Positions 41,031-51,419 of a stretch of DNA of 64,000 nucleotides are shown here, in pieces. The stretch is from Closterium sp. Naga37s-1 (lineage: Eukaryota > Streptophyta > Zygnematophyceae > Desmidiales > Closteriaceae): positions 658,501 through 722,500 of the forward strand of contig CANJKZ010000084.1 of NCBI GenBank assembly GCA_947471745.1, written 5' to 3'. The translations under genes were made by a program, and so were the position numbers. Below the pieces are notes generated by a model that was given only the letters and a program-made list of their open reading frames with translations, was not told the origin of the DNA and did not search any database. Position 1 is the first letter of the stretch. The number at the start of each line of letters is the position of its first letter.

Positions 41031-41972
41031 GGACGCCAGCAGCAGCAGCGCACCCGTGAGACCCCGTCGGTTCAGCAGCTTCGTGAGTGGTACGCTGAGC
41101 GTGGGAGGTCTGGGGGTGCAGGTCCCTGCACTTACGTTCTTCGCACCGGCACTCGTAGTGGGGAGGTGTGTGGGCTCCCACACACCACGCAGCGCTGCTT
41201 CGGTCGCTTGACTGACGCTTGGCGTACCCAGTTTCCTGACGCCGTTGAGCTTCCTCGTTGGCATGATCTGCTTCTGCAGAATGTGCCTATCTTTGATCTA
41301 GACTTTGATGCTATCCTTGCTACCATGTATGCTCTTGCTGATATTACTGAGGGTGACTGTTACCTGAGTGTCCCGCCCGACCCGGGCATTGAGGCTGCTG
41401 CTCTAGGTGCTAGTGAGTCTGCTGCTCCAGGTACTAGTGAGTCTGCTGCTCCAGGTACTAGTGAGTCTGCTGCTCCAGGTGCTGGTGAGTCTGCTCTCTC
41501 TGATATTGCACCTCCTAAGGCCTTGCACACTTTCACACTTGACTCTGGTGCTTCGCGCTCCTTCTTTCGCGACAGCACCACACTCACACCGCTCAGTCGG
41601 CCTGTCGCAGTCTCCCTGGCTGACCCCTCTGGGGGCCCAGTCCTTGCGCACTCTTCCACGGTTCTACCGTGTCCTGCGGCCCCGTCGGGCTTGCTGTAGG
41701 GACTCCACCTCCCCTCGTTCTCTACGAACTTGGTGAGTGGAGCTGACCTCCAGGACGTGTGGGTTGACCAGTTCACCCCTGGAGGTCAGCGTGTGACCCA
41801 CTGCACTTGCTCTCGGACGGGCCGCCACCTGGCCACGTTCACCCGTCGGCCTGGCTCAAGTCTGTACACACTGACTACTGCGTCTCCTCCGGTTACTGCG
41901 TCTGGTCAGGTAGCCGCGTCTGGCCAGGTGTTTGCTGCCGCGTCCAGGTCTGCCCCCTGCTCATGTCGTCCT
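41031..41972 (+). pseudogene. Element G second copy of knuckle-protease segment
   Basis: Repeats the module just upstream: QQLREWYAERGRSGG, CTYVLRTGTRSGEVCGLPH, FDLDFDAILATMYALAD, then protease LDSGASRSFFRD and PSGLL-TAG at 41697-41699, LPSFSTNLVSGADL, ASGQVFAAASRSAP. It ends where the inverted miniature array begins. The duplication makes the element hold two zinc knuckles. It looks like template switching or unequal exchange. Confidence 0.8.
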
Positions 41973-42515
41973 TGTCAGAATCCCAACCACTAGACCATTG
42001 GGATAAAAAGGCTTTTTAATTAGCGGGTGAGAGTGCGCCCATAACCCCCCAGGCGAACGCGCCTGTAACCCCCTCTAGGATCAGTCGGGCATCCACAGTG
42101 CAGATCTACTAACACCCCCACACACTGGGAGGCCTAGGACTGAGCACAGCGTCAACAGCCTACATGTGCATACACAGGGATTCGAACCTGAGACCACACT
42201 GACACCATGTCAGAATCCCAGTCACTAGACCACTGGGATACAGGGCTTGTTAAGTAGCGGGTCAGTGCACACATAACCCCCCAGGATAACGAGCCTGTAA
42301 CCCTTCCCTAGGATCAATCGGGGATCACCAGTGGACCTCTGACACCCCCCCGCACTGGGATGCCCGAAGTGCACACACTGAGATTCGAACCCGAGACCTT
42401 CGCTCTGATACCATGTCAAAATCCCAACCACTAGACCATTGGGATAAAATGGCTTTTTAAGTAGCGGGTCTGTGCGCCCATAACCCCCCAGGATAACGAG
42501 CCTGTAACCCTTCCC
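41973..42515 (-). mobile_element. Inverted array of miniature LTR elements (TRIM-like), three LTRs and two internal domains
   Basis: Reading left to right on the plus strand, all inverted: LTR 41973-42114 (diverged), internal 42115-42207 (93 bp), LTR 42208-42344 (137 bp), internal 42345-42413 (69 bp), LTR 42414-42515 (truncated). Each internal domain has the complement of the iMet primer site (ctctgatacca, or cactgacacca in the diverged one) and a GGTTCGAATCC box on the minus strand. The truncated LTR meets the E-type leader of H directly. Same family as the array at 62799-63923. Confidence 0.88.
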
Positions 42516-42635
42516 CTGCTTGCTGCTGCACCCGCGCCGCCCCGCCTAGCCGAGCCGCCCTGCCGAACCGCCCCACCCTGCCGAGTCGCGCTGCTGCTGC
42601 TGCTGCTATAACTAGGCCACTGCTGCCCTAAGACG
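42516..42635 (+). other. Element H leader remnant
   Basis: Matches the stretch just before Gag in E (tgcttgctgctgcacccgcg...). The Gag ATG and about 20 codons are deleted: ctgctgcc runs straight into acgatctacagc. Confidence 0.8.
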
Positions 42636-43614
42636 ATCTACAGCTTTTCCTACAGTGCGACAGCAAGGATGGCCTCTCACTGTTCGATCTCACGTCTGGC
42701 GCCTCTACTGCCCCTGCTGCTGATGCTGACAATACTGTTCGCTCGCAGTGGACCACGCGCGATGCTGCTGCCCGCCTTGCTGTGCATAGTCACCTACCGT
42801 CCACTGAGCGCGCGCACTTTAGTCAGTACAAGAGTGCTAAGACTCTGTACGACGCTGTAGTTGCACGCTACTCCTCCCCTGCCACTGCTGCCCTTAGTCG
42901 CCTCATGCTGCCGTACCTGTTCCCTGACCTCGCCGCCTTTGCCACAGTCGCTGACCTCATTACGCACCTCCGCACTAGTGACACCCGCTACCGCGCTGCG
43001 CTTCCTGCTGAGTTCTGCGCCAAGAACCCCCCCCCCCCATGTACATCGCCCTCTACTACCTAGTCACCCGGCTCCCTGACTCCCTTCGCTCGGTCAGGGA
43101 CCACTTCCTCTCTGTTTGCCCCACCACACTCACTGTTGACCTCCTCGAGGAGCGCCTCCTTGCAGCTGAGACGAGTATAGTAGCTGTAGGAGCCTCTCGT
43201 GGTGACCCTCGTGCCCCTTTCTTTGAGGGGTGCTCCCCCGTTCCCCTTTTGCCTTCTGTTGCCTCTGCTGCTGCTGTCGACCTTGTTGGCACCGAGTCGG
43301 TCAGCGCTGCGTCTGCTCCTAGTGGGAGGCGCCGCAACGGCAAGGGCAAAGGGGGCAAGGGCGCTGGAGGAGCTGGCGGGGGCGGCGGTGGTGGCGGTGG
43401 AGGCGGCGGAGGGGGTGGGGGTGGGAGTGGTGGCGGGGGTGGGGGCTTCGGTGGCGGAGGTGGAGGCGGCGGCGGCGGCGGCGGTGGGGGTGGAGGCGGC
43501 GGTGGTGGCGGCGGCGGAGGTGGAGCTGGTCGGGGTGGAGCTATACAGCGGGGAGACTTTGGTGGTGGTCAGCGCCAGCAGCAGCAGCGCTCTCGCGAGA
43601 CTCCGTCGCCCTAG
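42636..43614 (+). pseudogene. Element H Gag
   Basis: Starts within DDLQLFLQCDSKDGLSLFD. Frame breaks at a 12-C tract (43027-43038) and resumes as MYIALYYLVTRLPDS. The long poly-glycine insert ends at a TAG in RETPSP-stop-QLREWY. Lacks the normal start. Confidence 0.87.
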
Positions 43615-45835
43615 CAGCTTCGTGAGTGGTACGCTGCTCGCCAGCGGCCTGGGGGTGTTGGTCCTTGTACCTACGTCTTGCGTACAGGCGACCGCACTGG
43701 GGAGCCGTGCGGCGGGCCGCACGCCACCCTGCACTGCTTTGGCCGCCTGACGGACGCCTGGCGTATCCAGTTCCCTCACGCCACTGAGATCCTTCGCTGG
43801 GGTGATCTGCTCAAGTCTGGTGTAGCTATCTTTGATCTTGACTATGATGCTATTCTTGCTGCCATGTATGTTGTGTCTACTAGTGCTGAGGGTGACTGTT
43901 ACCTGTGTGTTCCGCCTGACCCGGGCATTGAGGCCGCTGCTCTAGGTGCTGGTGAGTCTGCTGCTTCAGGTGCTGGTGAGTCTGCTCTCTCAGGTACCAC
44001 GTCGGCTCAGGTTTTGCACACCTTCACCCTTGACTCGGGTGCTTCCCGCTCCTTCTTTCGAGACCGCACCACACTCACGCCGCTCAGTCGGCCGGTTGCA
44101 GTCTCCCTGGCAGACCCCTCTGGGGGTCCTGTCCTTGCCCACTACTCCACTGTCCTACCGTGTCCGGCGGCCCCTTCTGGCTCCCTGTCGGGTCTTTACC
44201 TTCCCTCGTTCTCTACGAACTTGGTGAGTGGTGCTGACCTACAGGATGGGGGGGTTGACCAGTTCACTCCTGCGAGTCAGCGAGTGACCCACTGCACGTG
44301 TGCTCGGACGGGCCGCCACTTGGCCACGTTTACCCGTCGGCCGGGGTCGAGCCTGTACACACTCACTACCGAGTCTCCTCAGGTTCCTGCGTCTGGCCAG
44401 GTAGCTGCGTCGGGTCAGGTGCTTGCTGCAGCGTCCAGGTCTGGTCCTGAGTCTGCCCCCTGCTCGTGTCGTCTCCTGTCTCACCAGACTCTCCTCTGGC
44501 ACCACCGCCTTGGTCACCCCTCCCTGCCTCGTCTCCGAGGCATGGCCTCCCGTGTCCTTGTCTCTGGTCTCCCCCGGTCCCTCCCTCCCCTTCCCCCGGG
44601 GCCTGCCCCTACCTGCGTTCCCTGCGTCGAGGGGCGGCAGCGCGCCGCTCCTCACTCCTCCGAGTTTCCTCCGACAGAGGCTCCGCTGCAGACTCTCCAC
44701 ATGGACGTGTGGGGCCCAGCCCGCGTCCGTGGACAGGGTCACGAGCGTTACTTCTTGCTGGTGGTTGACGACTACTCGCGTTACACTACAGTCTTCCCCT
44801 TGCGCCGCAAGGGTGAGGTTACTGAGGTGTTGATCGACTGGATCCGCGCTGCTCGTCTCCAGCTCAGAGAGAGTTTCGGCTCGGACTTTCCTGTTCTGCG
44901 TCCGCACTCCGACAGAGGTGGAGAGTTTTCCTCCGACCTTCTGTGAGCCTTCTGTCGTGCGGAGGGCATCCGCCAGACGTTCACGCTTCCGGCCTCTCCA
45001 CAGAAAAATGGGATTGCTGAGCGCCGCATTGGCATGGTCATGGACGTCGCTCGTACGTCCATGATCCATGCGACTGCTCCCCATTTTCTGTGGCTGTTCG
45101 CGGTTCAGTACGCGGCGCATCAGATCAACCTTCAGCCCCGGGTCTCGATGCCGGAGACCTCCCCTACTCTGCGGTGGACGGGGAAGGTTGGCGATGCGTC
45201 TGCGTTCCGTGTCTGGGGATCTCGAGCTTTCGTCCGTGACTTGTCTGCGGACAAGCTGTCCTCCCGTGCTGTTCCTTGCGTCTTCGTTGGCTTCCCCCCT
45301 GACGCGCCTGGTTGGCAGTTTTACCACCCCACCTCGCGCCGTGTTCTGTCCTCCCAGGACGTCACGTTTGAAGAGTCGGTTCCGTACTTCCGTCTCTTCC
45401 CCTACCGCGCTGCCCCCCTCCCCCACCCCCCGCTCTTCCTCACGCCGTGTCCCCCCCTGGTAGACCCCCTCCCCCCTCAGGTGTGTCCCAGGTAGATGCA
45501 GTCGAGCCTGTCGAGGTAGCTGTTGACTCTGGTGCTGCTGGGGGTGCTGAGCCTGAGCGTGCGGAGCCTGGGGGTGCTAGGTCTGGGGGTGCTGAGCCTG
45601 GGGTTGCTGAGTGTGGGGGTGCGGAGCCTGACGGTGCTGGGCCTGGAGGTCCTTCGAATGCTTCGTCCCGGCGGGAGCTACCCTCTCCACAGGAGCTGCG
45701 CGAGTGGTTTTCTCGGCGCTGGAGCCGTGCTGCTGGAGCTGGTGGTGCTGCCGGTGCTGGAGGTTCTACTGCTGCTGGGGGTGCTGGAGCCACGGGTTCC
45801 GGAGGTGCTCGTACTGGAGGTACTAGAGCTGCTGG
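43615..45835 (+). pseudogene. Element H knuckle, protease, integrase
   Basis: Zinc knuckle CTYVLRTGDRTGEPCGGPH, protease LDSGASRSFFRDRTTL, pre-integrase LLWHHRLGHPSLPRL, integrase DVWGPARVRGQGHERYF and PHSDRGGEFSS, then TGA at 44944-44946 in SDLL-stop-AFCRAEG. The core resumes with GIAERRIGMVMDVARTS, where QQNG reads QKNG. A frameshift follows near 45480, then the Gly/Ala linker, until L is inserted. Confidence 0.87.
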
Positions 45836-46051
45836 TGTCAGAATATGTTGTTTGTGTAGCCTGCAGTGGGGTACTCTATAGTGAGTACAACCCCTTAGAA
45901 TTTGCTATTTGTATCCTGCTGCTTGCTAGTTCAATCATTCCTTCTCAATTCTGTTCCTGCACACAATCCTAGCTCGTACTTGGCTCCTCGTTACTAGTCC
46001 TACTGTGGCCTAGGCTACTAAGCCTAGGCCGTACTCCTACTACTTCTGACA
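45836..46051 (+). repeat. Element L 5' LTR
   Basis: 216 bp, TGTCAGAATATG...TTCTGACA, followed by the iMet primer site. Confidence 0.94.
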
Positions 46052-46249
46052 TGGTATCAGAGCGTGGCATGTCTGCCGCCTTCCTGTGTATGGGCCCACC
46101 ACCCGCTTCCGCTGCCGTACTGTCCGCCGCGCGCCCCGTGGTGCGCGGCGGCGAAACCCTAATTTCTGCCCGCCGCGCGCTCGGGGCGCCTGGCGGTTTT
46201 CCCTTCCGTGGCGCCCGTCGTGGTGCCCTTGGGGGGGCCTCCGCGGTCC

Positions 46250-46650
46250 CCTCCCGTCGAAGCGCCCGTCGAGGCGCTCTCGGGGACCCGCGCGGCCTCC
46301 CCTCCCGTCGCCCGTCGAGGCGACCTCGGGGACCCGCGCGGCCTCCCCTCCCGTCGCCCGTCGAGGCGACCTTGGGGGCCCGCGCGGCCTCCCCACCAGT
46401 CGCCCGTCGTGGCGACCACGGGGGCCGCGCGCGGTCCCCTCCCGTCGCCCGTCGAGGCGACTTCGGGGGCCGTGCGCGGCCCTCCCCGTCGCCCGTCGAG
46501 GCGACTTCGGGGGGCCCGCGCGGCGCCCTCCCCGTCGCCCGTCGAGGCGACTTCGGGGGGCCCGCGCGGCACCCTCCCCGTCGCCCGTCGAGGCGGCTCT
46601 GGGGGCTCGTCGCGGCGCCCTCCCTGGTGCCCGTCGCGGCGCCCCGGGGG
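46250..46650 (+). repeat. Element L interior minisatellite
   Basis: About eight diverged units of roughly 45-55 bp built on cgtcgcccgtcgaggcgac followed by ttcggggg-type sequence. Confidence 0.8.
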
Positions 46651-46941
46651 GGGGCCGCGTGGCTCCCTTCTTGTCGCCCCTCGGGGCGCCCTGGGGGCCG
46701 TGCGTTTCCCCCCCCCCCCCTTCTGCCTTTCAACTGCGGCGGCCGCCCCTGGAGCCGCCCGCCACTGCAGCAGCAGCCCCTGGAGCCGCCCGCCACTGCA
46801 GCAGCCGCCCCTGGAGCAGCCCGCACCTGCAGCAGCCGCCCCTGGAGCAGCCCGCACCTGCAGCAGCCGCCCCTGGAGCAGCCCGCACCTGCAGCAGCCG
46901 CCCCAGGACCCGCGCGAGCCGCCTCTGCAGAAGCCCGCCCC

Positions 46942-46943
<2 letters not shown>

Positions 46944-46977
<34 letters not shown>
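46944..46977 (+). repeat. Poly(C) run of about 34
   Basis: An uninterrupted C homopolymer followed by tttttcg. Length could be affected by assembly or sequencing error. Confidence 0.8.
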
Positions 46978-47604
46978 TTTTTCGTCTCCCACTGCTGCAG
47001 CTGCCGCTGAGGGGGGTGGAGGTGTGGGAGTCGTGGGGAGTGGCACTAGGGGGGTGATGTGGGAGTGGAGCTAGGGGTGAAGCAGGGGGTGTGTGAGAGG
47101 GGTGTGGGACTGTTGGGGGAGGTTGAGTGGAGGCTGCTGTCTTGTCGTCCGCAGCACCTGTAGTCCGGGGCGCACTGTCCTGGTAGCTCAGAGAGCCTGC
47201 TGCACCTGTTGCCCGTGGGTCCGTTGCTCCTGCCGCTCGTCGCAGCCGCAGAGCCTGTTACTCCTGTATTCCGGGACGCACTGTCTCGGTAGCCACTGAG
47301 AGCCTGCTGCACCAGTCGCCCGTGGGTCCGTTGCTTCTGCCGCTCGTCGTAGCCGCAGAGCCAGTTACTCCAGTATTCCGGGGCGCTCTGTCTCGGTAGC
47401 CACTGTGTCAGCCGCCACTGTGTCAGCCGCTTCTGTTGCCCGTGTGTCTGCAGCTTCAGTCGTCGCCTCCCATCTTCTCTCCTTTCATAGTCCCTCCTCC
47501 TCCTCACTTGCCCTCTGTGATAGCCTCTAGCTTTGCTAATAATTATGAACTATTGCTATGACTGCTCATTGTGCTGATTACACCCCACTTTGGCTATGGG
47601 GGTG

Positions 47605-47820
47605 TGTCAGAATATGTTGTTTGTGTAGCCTGCAGTGGGGTACTCTATAGTGAGTACAACCCCTTAGAATTTGCTATTTGTATCCTGCTGCTTGCTAGTT
47701 CAATCATTCCTTCTCAATTCTGTTCCTGCACACAATCCTAGCTCGTACTTGGCTCCTCGTTACTAGTCCTACTGTGGCCTAGGCTACTAAGCCTAGGCCG
47801 TACTCCTACTACTTCTGACA
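47605..47820 (+). repeat. Element L 3' LTR
   Basis: 216 bp, followed by TSD gctgg. Confidence 0.94.
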
Positions 47821-47825
47821 GCTGG

Positions 47826-50387
47826 GCCTGGTGGTGCTACTGGTGCTGGAGCTGCTGGCGGAGGTGGAGCTGGCGGTGCTGCTGGAGTCGGTGCTACTGG
47901 AGGTACTGGAGCCGGATCTGCTGTGTCTTCCGGTGGTCCTGCTGGAGGTGGAGCTGTGGGAGGTACTGGAGCTGGAGGTGCTGCTGGAGCCGGTGCTCCT
48001 GTGGGTGCTGGAGTTGGCGCTACTGGAGCTGCTGGAGGTGCTGCTGGTGCTGGTGGTGCTGCTGGAATTGGAGCTGACGCTGGGGGTGCTGGTGCTGTCC
48101 CTGCTGGTTCTGGAGGCGCTGCGCAGCCGCGGCCGTACTTCGTTCCGCTCCTTGAGCAGGTTCTTGGTCTTCCGCCTTCTTCTGGTCCTGCTCCTTCCTT
48201 AGAGTGTCCACCGCCTGTCCAGTCCGAGTCACAGTTACAGCTGGCCTCCCCACTGCCTGCTCCTTCTCCCTACGCTGGTCCTACTGGAGGTCTTGTTGAG
48301 CGTCGTGAGCCTGAGTCGCGTCCTGCGTCGCCTGTTCGTCCTGCTCGCACTGGTCGTCGTGTTCCACGTCAGCGTCCTCCTGCGGTCCCGGGTACGCACA
48401 AGATGGCACTGCGTCCTTCCACTGCTCCGCAGCGTGTCCCTTTGCCGTCTCCTCCAGAGTCCTCTCTTCCTGCTCTTGCTGACCCGGAGTCTGACTCCCT
48501 TCGTGCTGCCAGTCCTGCTGTCACGCGTCTCCTAGCTACTATTGTCACTGACCCTTCCTTTGAGTCCACTGCTGCGTCTGCCTTAGTTGCTGAGCTTGTC
48601 GACTTCGCTGCTCACTGTCGTCTAGACTACGCCGCTAGTCTTGTTGCTGAGTCTGAGTCTGTCTGTCCCCCGTCCGTCGGGGGTGAGTGTGCTCTTAGCA
48701 CGGACGTCCTTGAGGACAGGCAGGAGGATTTCCAGTGTTTTGCTGCTGCTTTACCTCATCTCGTGTCCATGCTGCTTGCCCCTGAGGGAGAACCGGATGC
48801 ACCAGACATCCCGACCCCGCGCTCTTACGCAGAGGCGATAGAGGGTCCCTACTCCTCTCAGTGGCAGTCAGCCATGGACGCAGAGATGGCTTCCTGGAAG
48901 TCCACAGGCACCTACATCGACGAGGTTCCCCCACCTGGGGCGAACATCGTCAGTGGCATGTGGATTTTCCGGGTGAAGCGGCCGCCGGGTTCTCCGCCTG
49001 TCTTCAAGGCGCGTTACGTGGCTCGAGGCTTCAGTCAGCGGCAGGGAGTTGACTTCTTTCAGACCTTCTCCCCGACCCCGAAGATGACCACTCTTCGGGT
49101 TCTGCTGCACGTCGCTGCTCAGCGTGACTACGAGCTTCACTCGCTTGATTTCAGCACTGCTTTCCTACAGGGCAGCCTGCACGAGGAGATCTGGCTGCGC
49201 CGCCCACCTGGCATCACTGGGTCGTTTCCTCCTGGTACCCAGTGGAGCCTCCGGCGGCCAGTCTACGGTCTCCGCCAGGCGCCCCGTGAGTGGCACGACA
49301 CACTGAGGACTACACTTGCGGCTCCTGGGTTTGCTCCTTCTACTGCTGACCCGTCGTTGTTTCTGCGCACCGACACTTTGCTGCCGTGGTCTACATCCTC
49401 GTGTACGTCGACGGCTTGGTATTTGCTACTGCTGACACTACTGGACCCGCCCACGTGAAGTCCGAGCTACAGAAGAGACACACGTGCATAGACCTGGGTG
49501 AACTGCGCAGCTATCTTGGCTTGCAGATCACCCGGGACAGAGCACAGCACACCATTACCCTGACTCAGTCACACATGGTGCAGCAGGTCCTTCAGCGCTT
49601 CGACTTCACGTACTCCTCGCCTCAGGCCACTCCTCTGTCTACTCGCGACTCGCTCTCAGCTCTGCCTTCGGATGGGTTCGTAGAGCCGAGTGGCCCGTAC
49701 CCAGAGATTGTTGGCTGCCTCATGTACCTGATGACCTGCACTCGACCTGACCTGGCATACCCTCTTAGCATCCTGGCACGCTATGTTGCTCCTGGGAGAC
49801 ACCGACCAGAGCACATGGCTGCAGCGAAGAGGGTGTTGCGCTACTTGTGCAGTACGTCGGGCATGGGGCTCGTGCTTGGAGGGCGGAGTCCAGTGGTCCT
49901 CACTGGTCACGCAGACGCGTCTTGGGTTGACGACCTAGCTATGCAGCGGTCGTCACAGGGTTACACCTTCAGCCTTGGTTCTGGCTCTGTTTCGTGGCGG
50001 GCTACCCGTTCGTCTTCTGTTCTCAGCTCCAGCTGTGAAGCTGAGATCTATGCAGGGGCCATGGCTGCACAGGAGTTACGCTGGCTTACCTACCTGCTGA
50101 CTGACCTGGGAGAGCAGCCTCGTTCTCCTCCAGTTCTGTACATAGACAACAAGGCCATGCTGGCCTTGTGTCGGGAGCACAGACTGGAGCACAGTACGAA
50201 GCACATTGCTCTTCGCTACTTCCTTGCTCGTGAGCTGCAGCAGCGTGGTCAACTGCGCCTTGCTTACGTGGCCTCTCAGGCCAACACTGCTGATGTCTTC
50301 ACCAAGGCACTTCAGCCTTGTGATCATCAGCGTTTCTGTACTATGCTAGGTCTTGTGCCTACTTGGCCTCACTTGCTTACCTCTTGA
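47826..50387 (+). pseudogene. Element H RT-RNase H (inactivated)
   Basis: Gly/Ala linker, Pro/Ser linker, then RT WIFRVKRPPGSPPVFKARYV, LDFSTAFLQGSLHEEIW and a frameshift near 49380. The active site reads YVDGLVFATAD, Asp to Gly at 49413-49415. RNase H has GHADASWVDD, CEAEIYAGAMAAQE and YIDNKAMLAL, and ends WPHLLTS at 50387, matching the E fragment. Confidence 0.88.
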
Positions 50388-50591
50388 CTTTACTTGTACT
50401 GTGATCTATATATACCTGCACCTGCTTGTTTACCTTTTATATATAATCCTGCATGTGAACTGGCCTTGTGGCCTTTGAACCTGTGCTCGGAATGTGTGGT
50501 GACGTTGTGATCCACCCTGAGCTTGCTTTGCTTTGCTTTGCTTGACTGGTCTTGTGACCCCTAGTTCTCCCCCACTTTGCCTATGGGGGTG

Positions 50592-50708
50592 TGTCAGATA
50601 TATATGACCTAGCCTATGTAGGCTGTAGTGGGGTAGATACTAAGGGGTACAGGTTTCATATTTGTATCTCACACTTCCTTAGTTCATTCATTCCATTCTT
50701 TCTTCACA
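50592..50708 (+). repeat. Element H 3' LTR (E-type)
   Basis: 117 bp, TGTCAGATATATATG...CTTCACA, the reverse orientation of the E LTRs. The next base begins RNase H sequence of F. Confidence 0.92.
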
Positions 50709-51158
50709 TTCCCTTCTCGATTTCGCCTTTTACGAGGAAGTACCGGAGGGCGATGTGTTTCGTTCGATTTGCGAACCCATTTTTGTTCGCTATGCGAATG
50801 GCCGATTGGTTGTCGCAGAAGAGGGAGAAGCTAGGTAACTGAGCCAATTTTGCTTCCTCCAGCAATTTGCAAAGATATAGCCCTTCCTTGGTGGCTGAGC
50901 AGAGTGCGAGATATTCTGCTTCTGCTGAGGAGAGAGCGATTAGCTCTTGCTTGTTCGACTGCCATGAGATAGGGCCGATAGGTTCGAGTCTGTAGATGTA
51001 GCCAGTTCGAGATCGTCTGTTGTCGGAGTCTCCAGCGTGATCGGTGTTGACGTAGCCGATTAACTTAGGTGTCGTAGTTCCGGTCTTGTGGTAGGTTAGT
51101 TCGATCGTCGGGGTACTGACGAGATAGTGATGTGCACGGTCGAGTTCCAGCATGTGTT
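50709..51158 (-). pseudogene. Element F RNase H
   Basis: Encodes IGYVNTDHAGDSDNRRSRTG, SLSSAEAEYLALCSA-like ALSSAEAEYLAL, CDNQSAIRIANKNGF and TKHIALRYFLVKGEIEKG, where the H LTR cuts it. Open and with all visible catalytic motifs, but truncated at the C-terminus. Confidence 0.88.
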
Positions 51159-51289
51159 TGTCAAACTCATGTGCTATAGTCTTTTTAGGCTGTAGTGGGG
51201 TAGTTCTTATAGGGTACAACACTTTTAGGTTTCCTACTTGTACCCACCTGCTTTCTAGTTCAGTCATTCATTCGTTCCATATTCTAACA
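51159..51289 (+). repeat. Element J 5' LTR
   Basis: 131 bp, TGTCAAAC...CTAACA. Confidence 0.94.
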
Positions 51290-51419
51290 TGGTATTCTGA
51301 GCAGGTTCCCTAGTGGGAACGTTTTTTTTTTAAGGCCCACCACGAGATTTTTTTTTTCCTGCCCTGCCCAAAGCGTGCCTCGCGCCCGCCTTACCTGCGC
51401 CGTCGCGCGCCCTTCCCTA

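Larger units (their letters stand above)
45836..47820 (+). mobile_element. Element L: non-autonomous LTR element (LARD-like) inserted in H
   Basis: 1985 bp with 216-bp LTRs at 45836-46051 and 47605-47820, apparently identical, and TSD gctgg (45831-45835, 47821-47825). Primer site TGGTATCAGAGCG at 46052. GGGCCCACCAC at 46092-46102. Purine tract TATGGGGGTG before the 3' LTR. No Gag or Pol motif inside: the interior is repeats of a cgtcgcccgtcgaggcgac-type unit, a cagcagccgcccctgga-type unit, a run of about 34 C (46944-46977) and GC-rich filler. An open frame of 319 codons is repeat-driven (PVARRGDFGG repeats) and probably not a gene. LTR core motifs match the short-LTR copia lineage, suggesting mobilisation by it. 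Confidence 0.93.
38665..50708 (+). mobile_element. G-H chimeric copia element (unlike LTRs, no TSD)
   Basis: The left end is a 131-bp LTR of the B/I/J type (38665-38795). The right end is a 117-bp LTR of the E type (50592-50708). The flanks are gcctt on the left and ttccc on the right, with no duplication. Left-flank DNA is host HMGR; right-flank DNA is RNase H of element F. G supplies leader, gag and protease parts (to 41972). An inverted array of miniature LTR elements follows (41973-42515). Then an E-type leader, gag and pol (H) continue, with L inserted. Best explained by recombination between two separate insertions. Confidence 0.8.

Noticed and set aside
46051-47010. 319-codon Pro/Arg/Gly-rich frame in element L
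   Set aside because: It follows the minisatellite unit, all frames in the area are open because of base composition, and no Gag or other motif is present.
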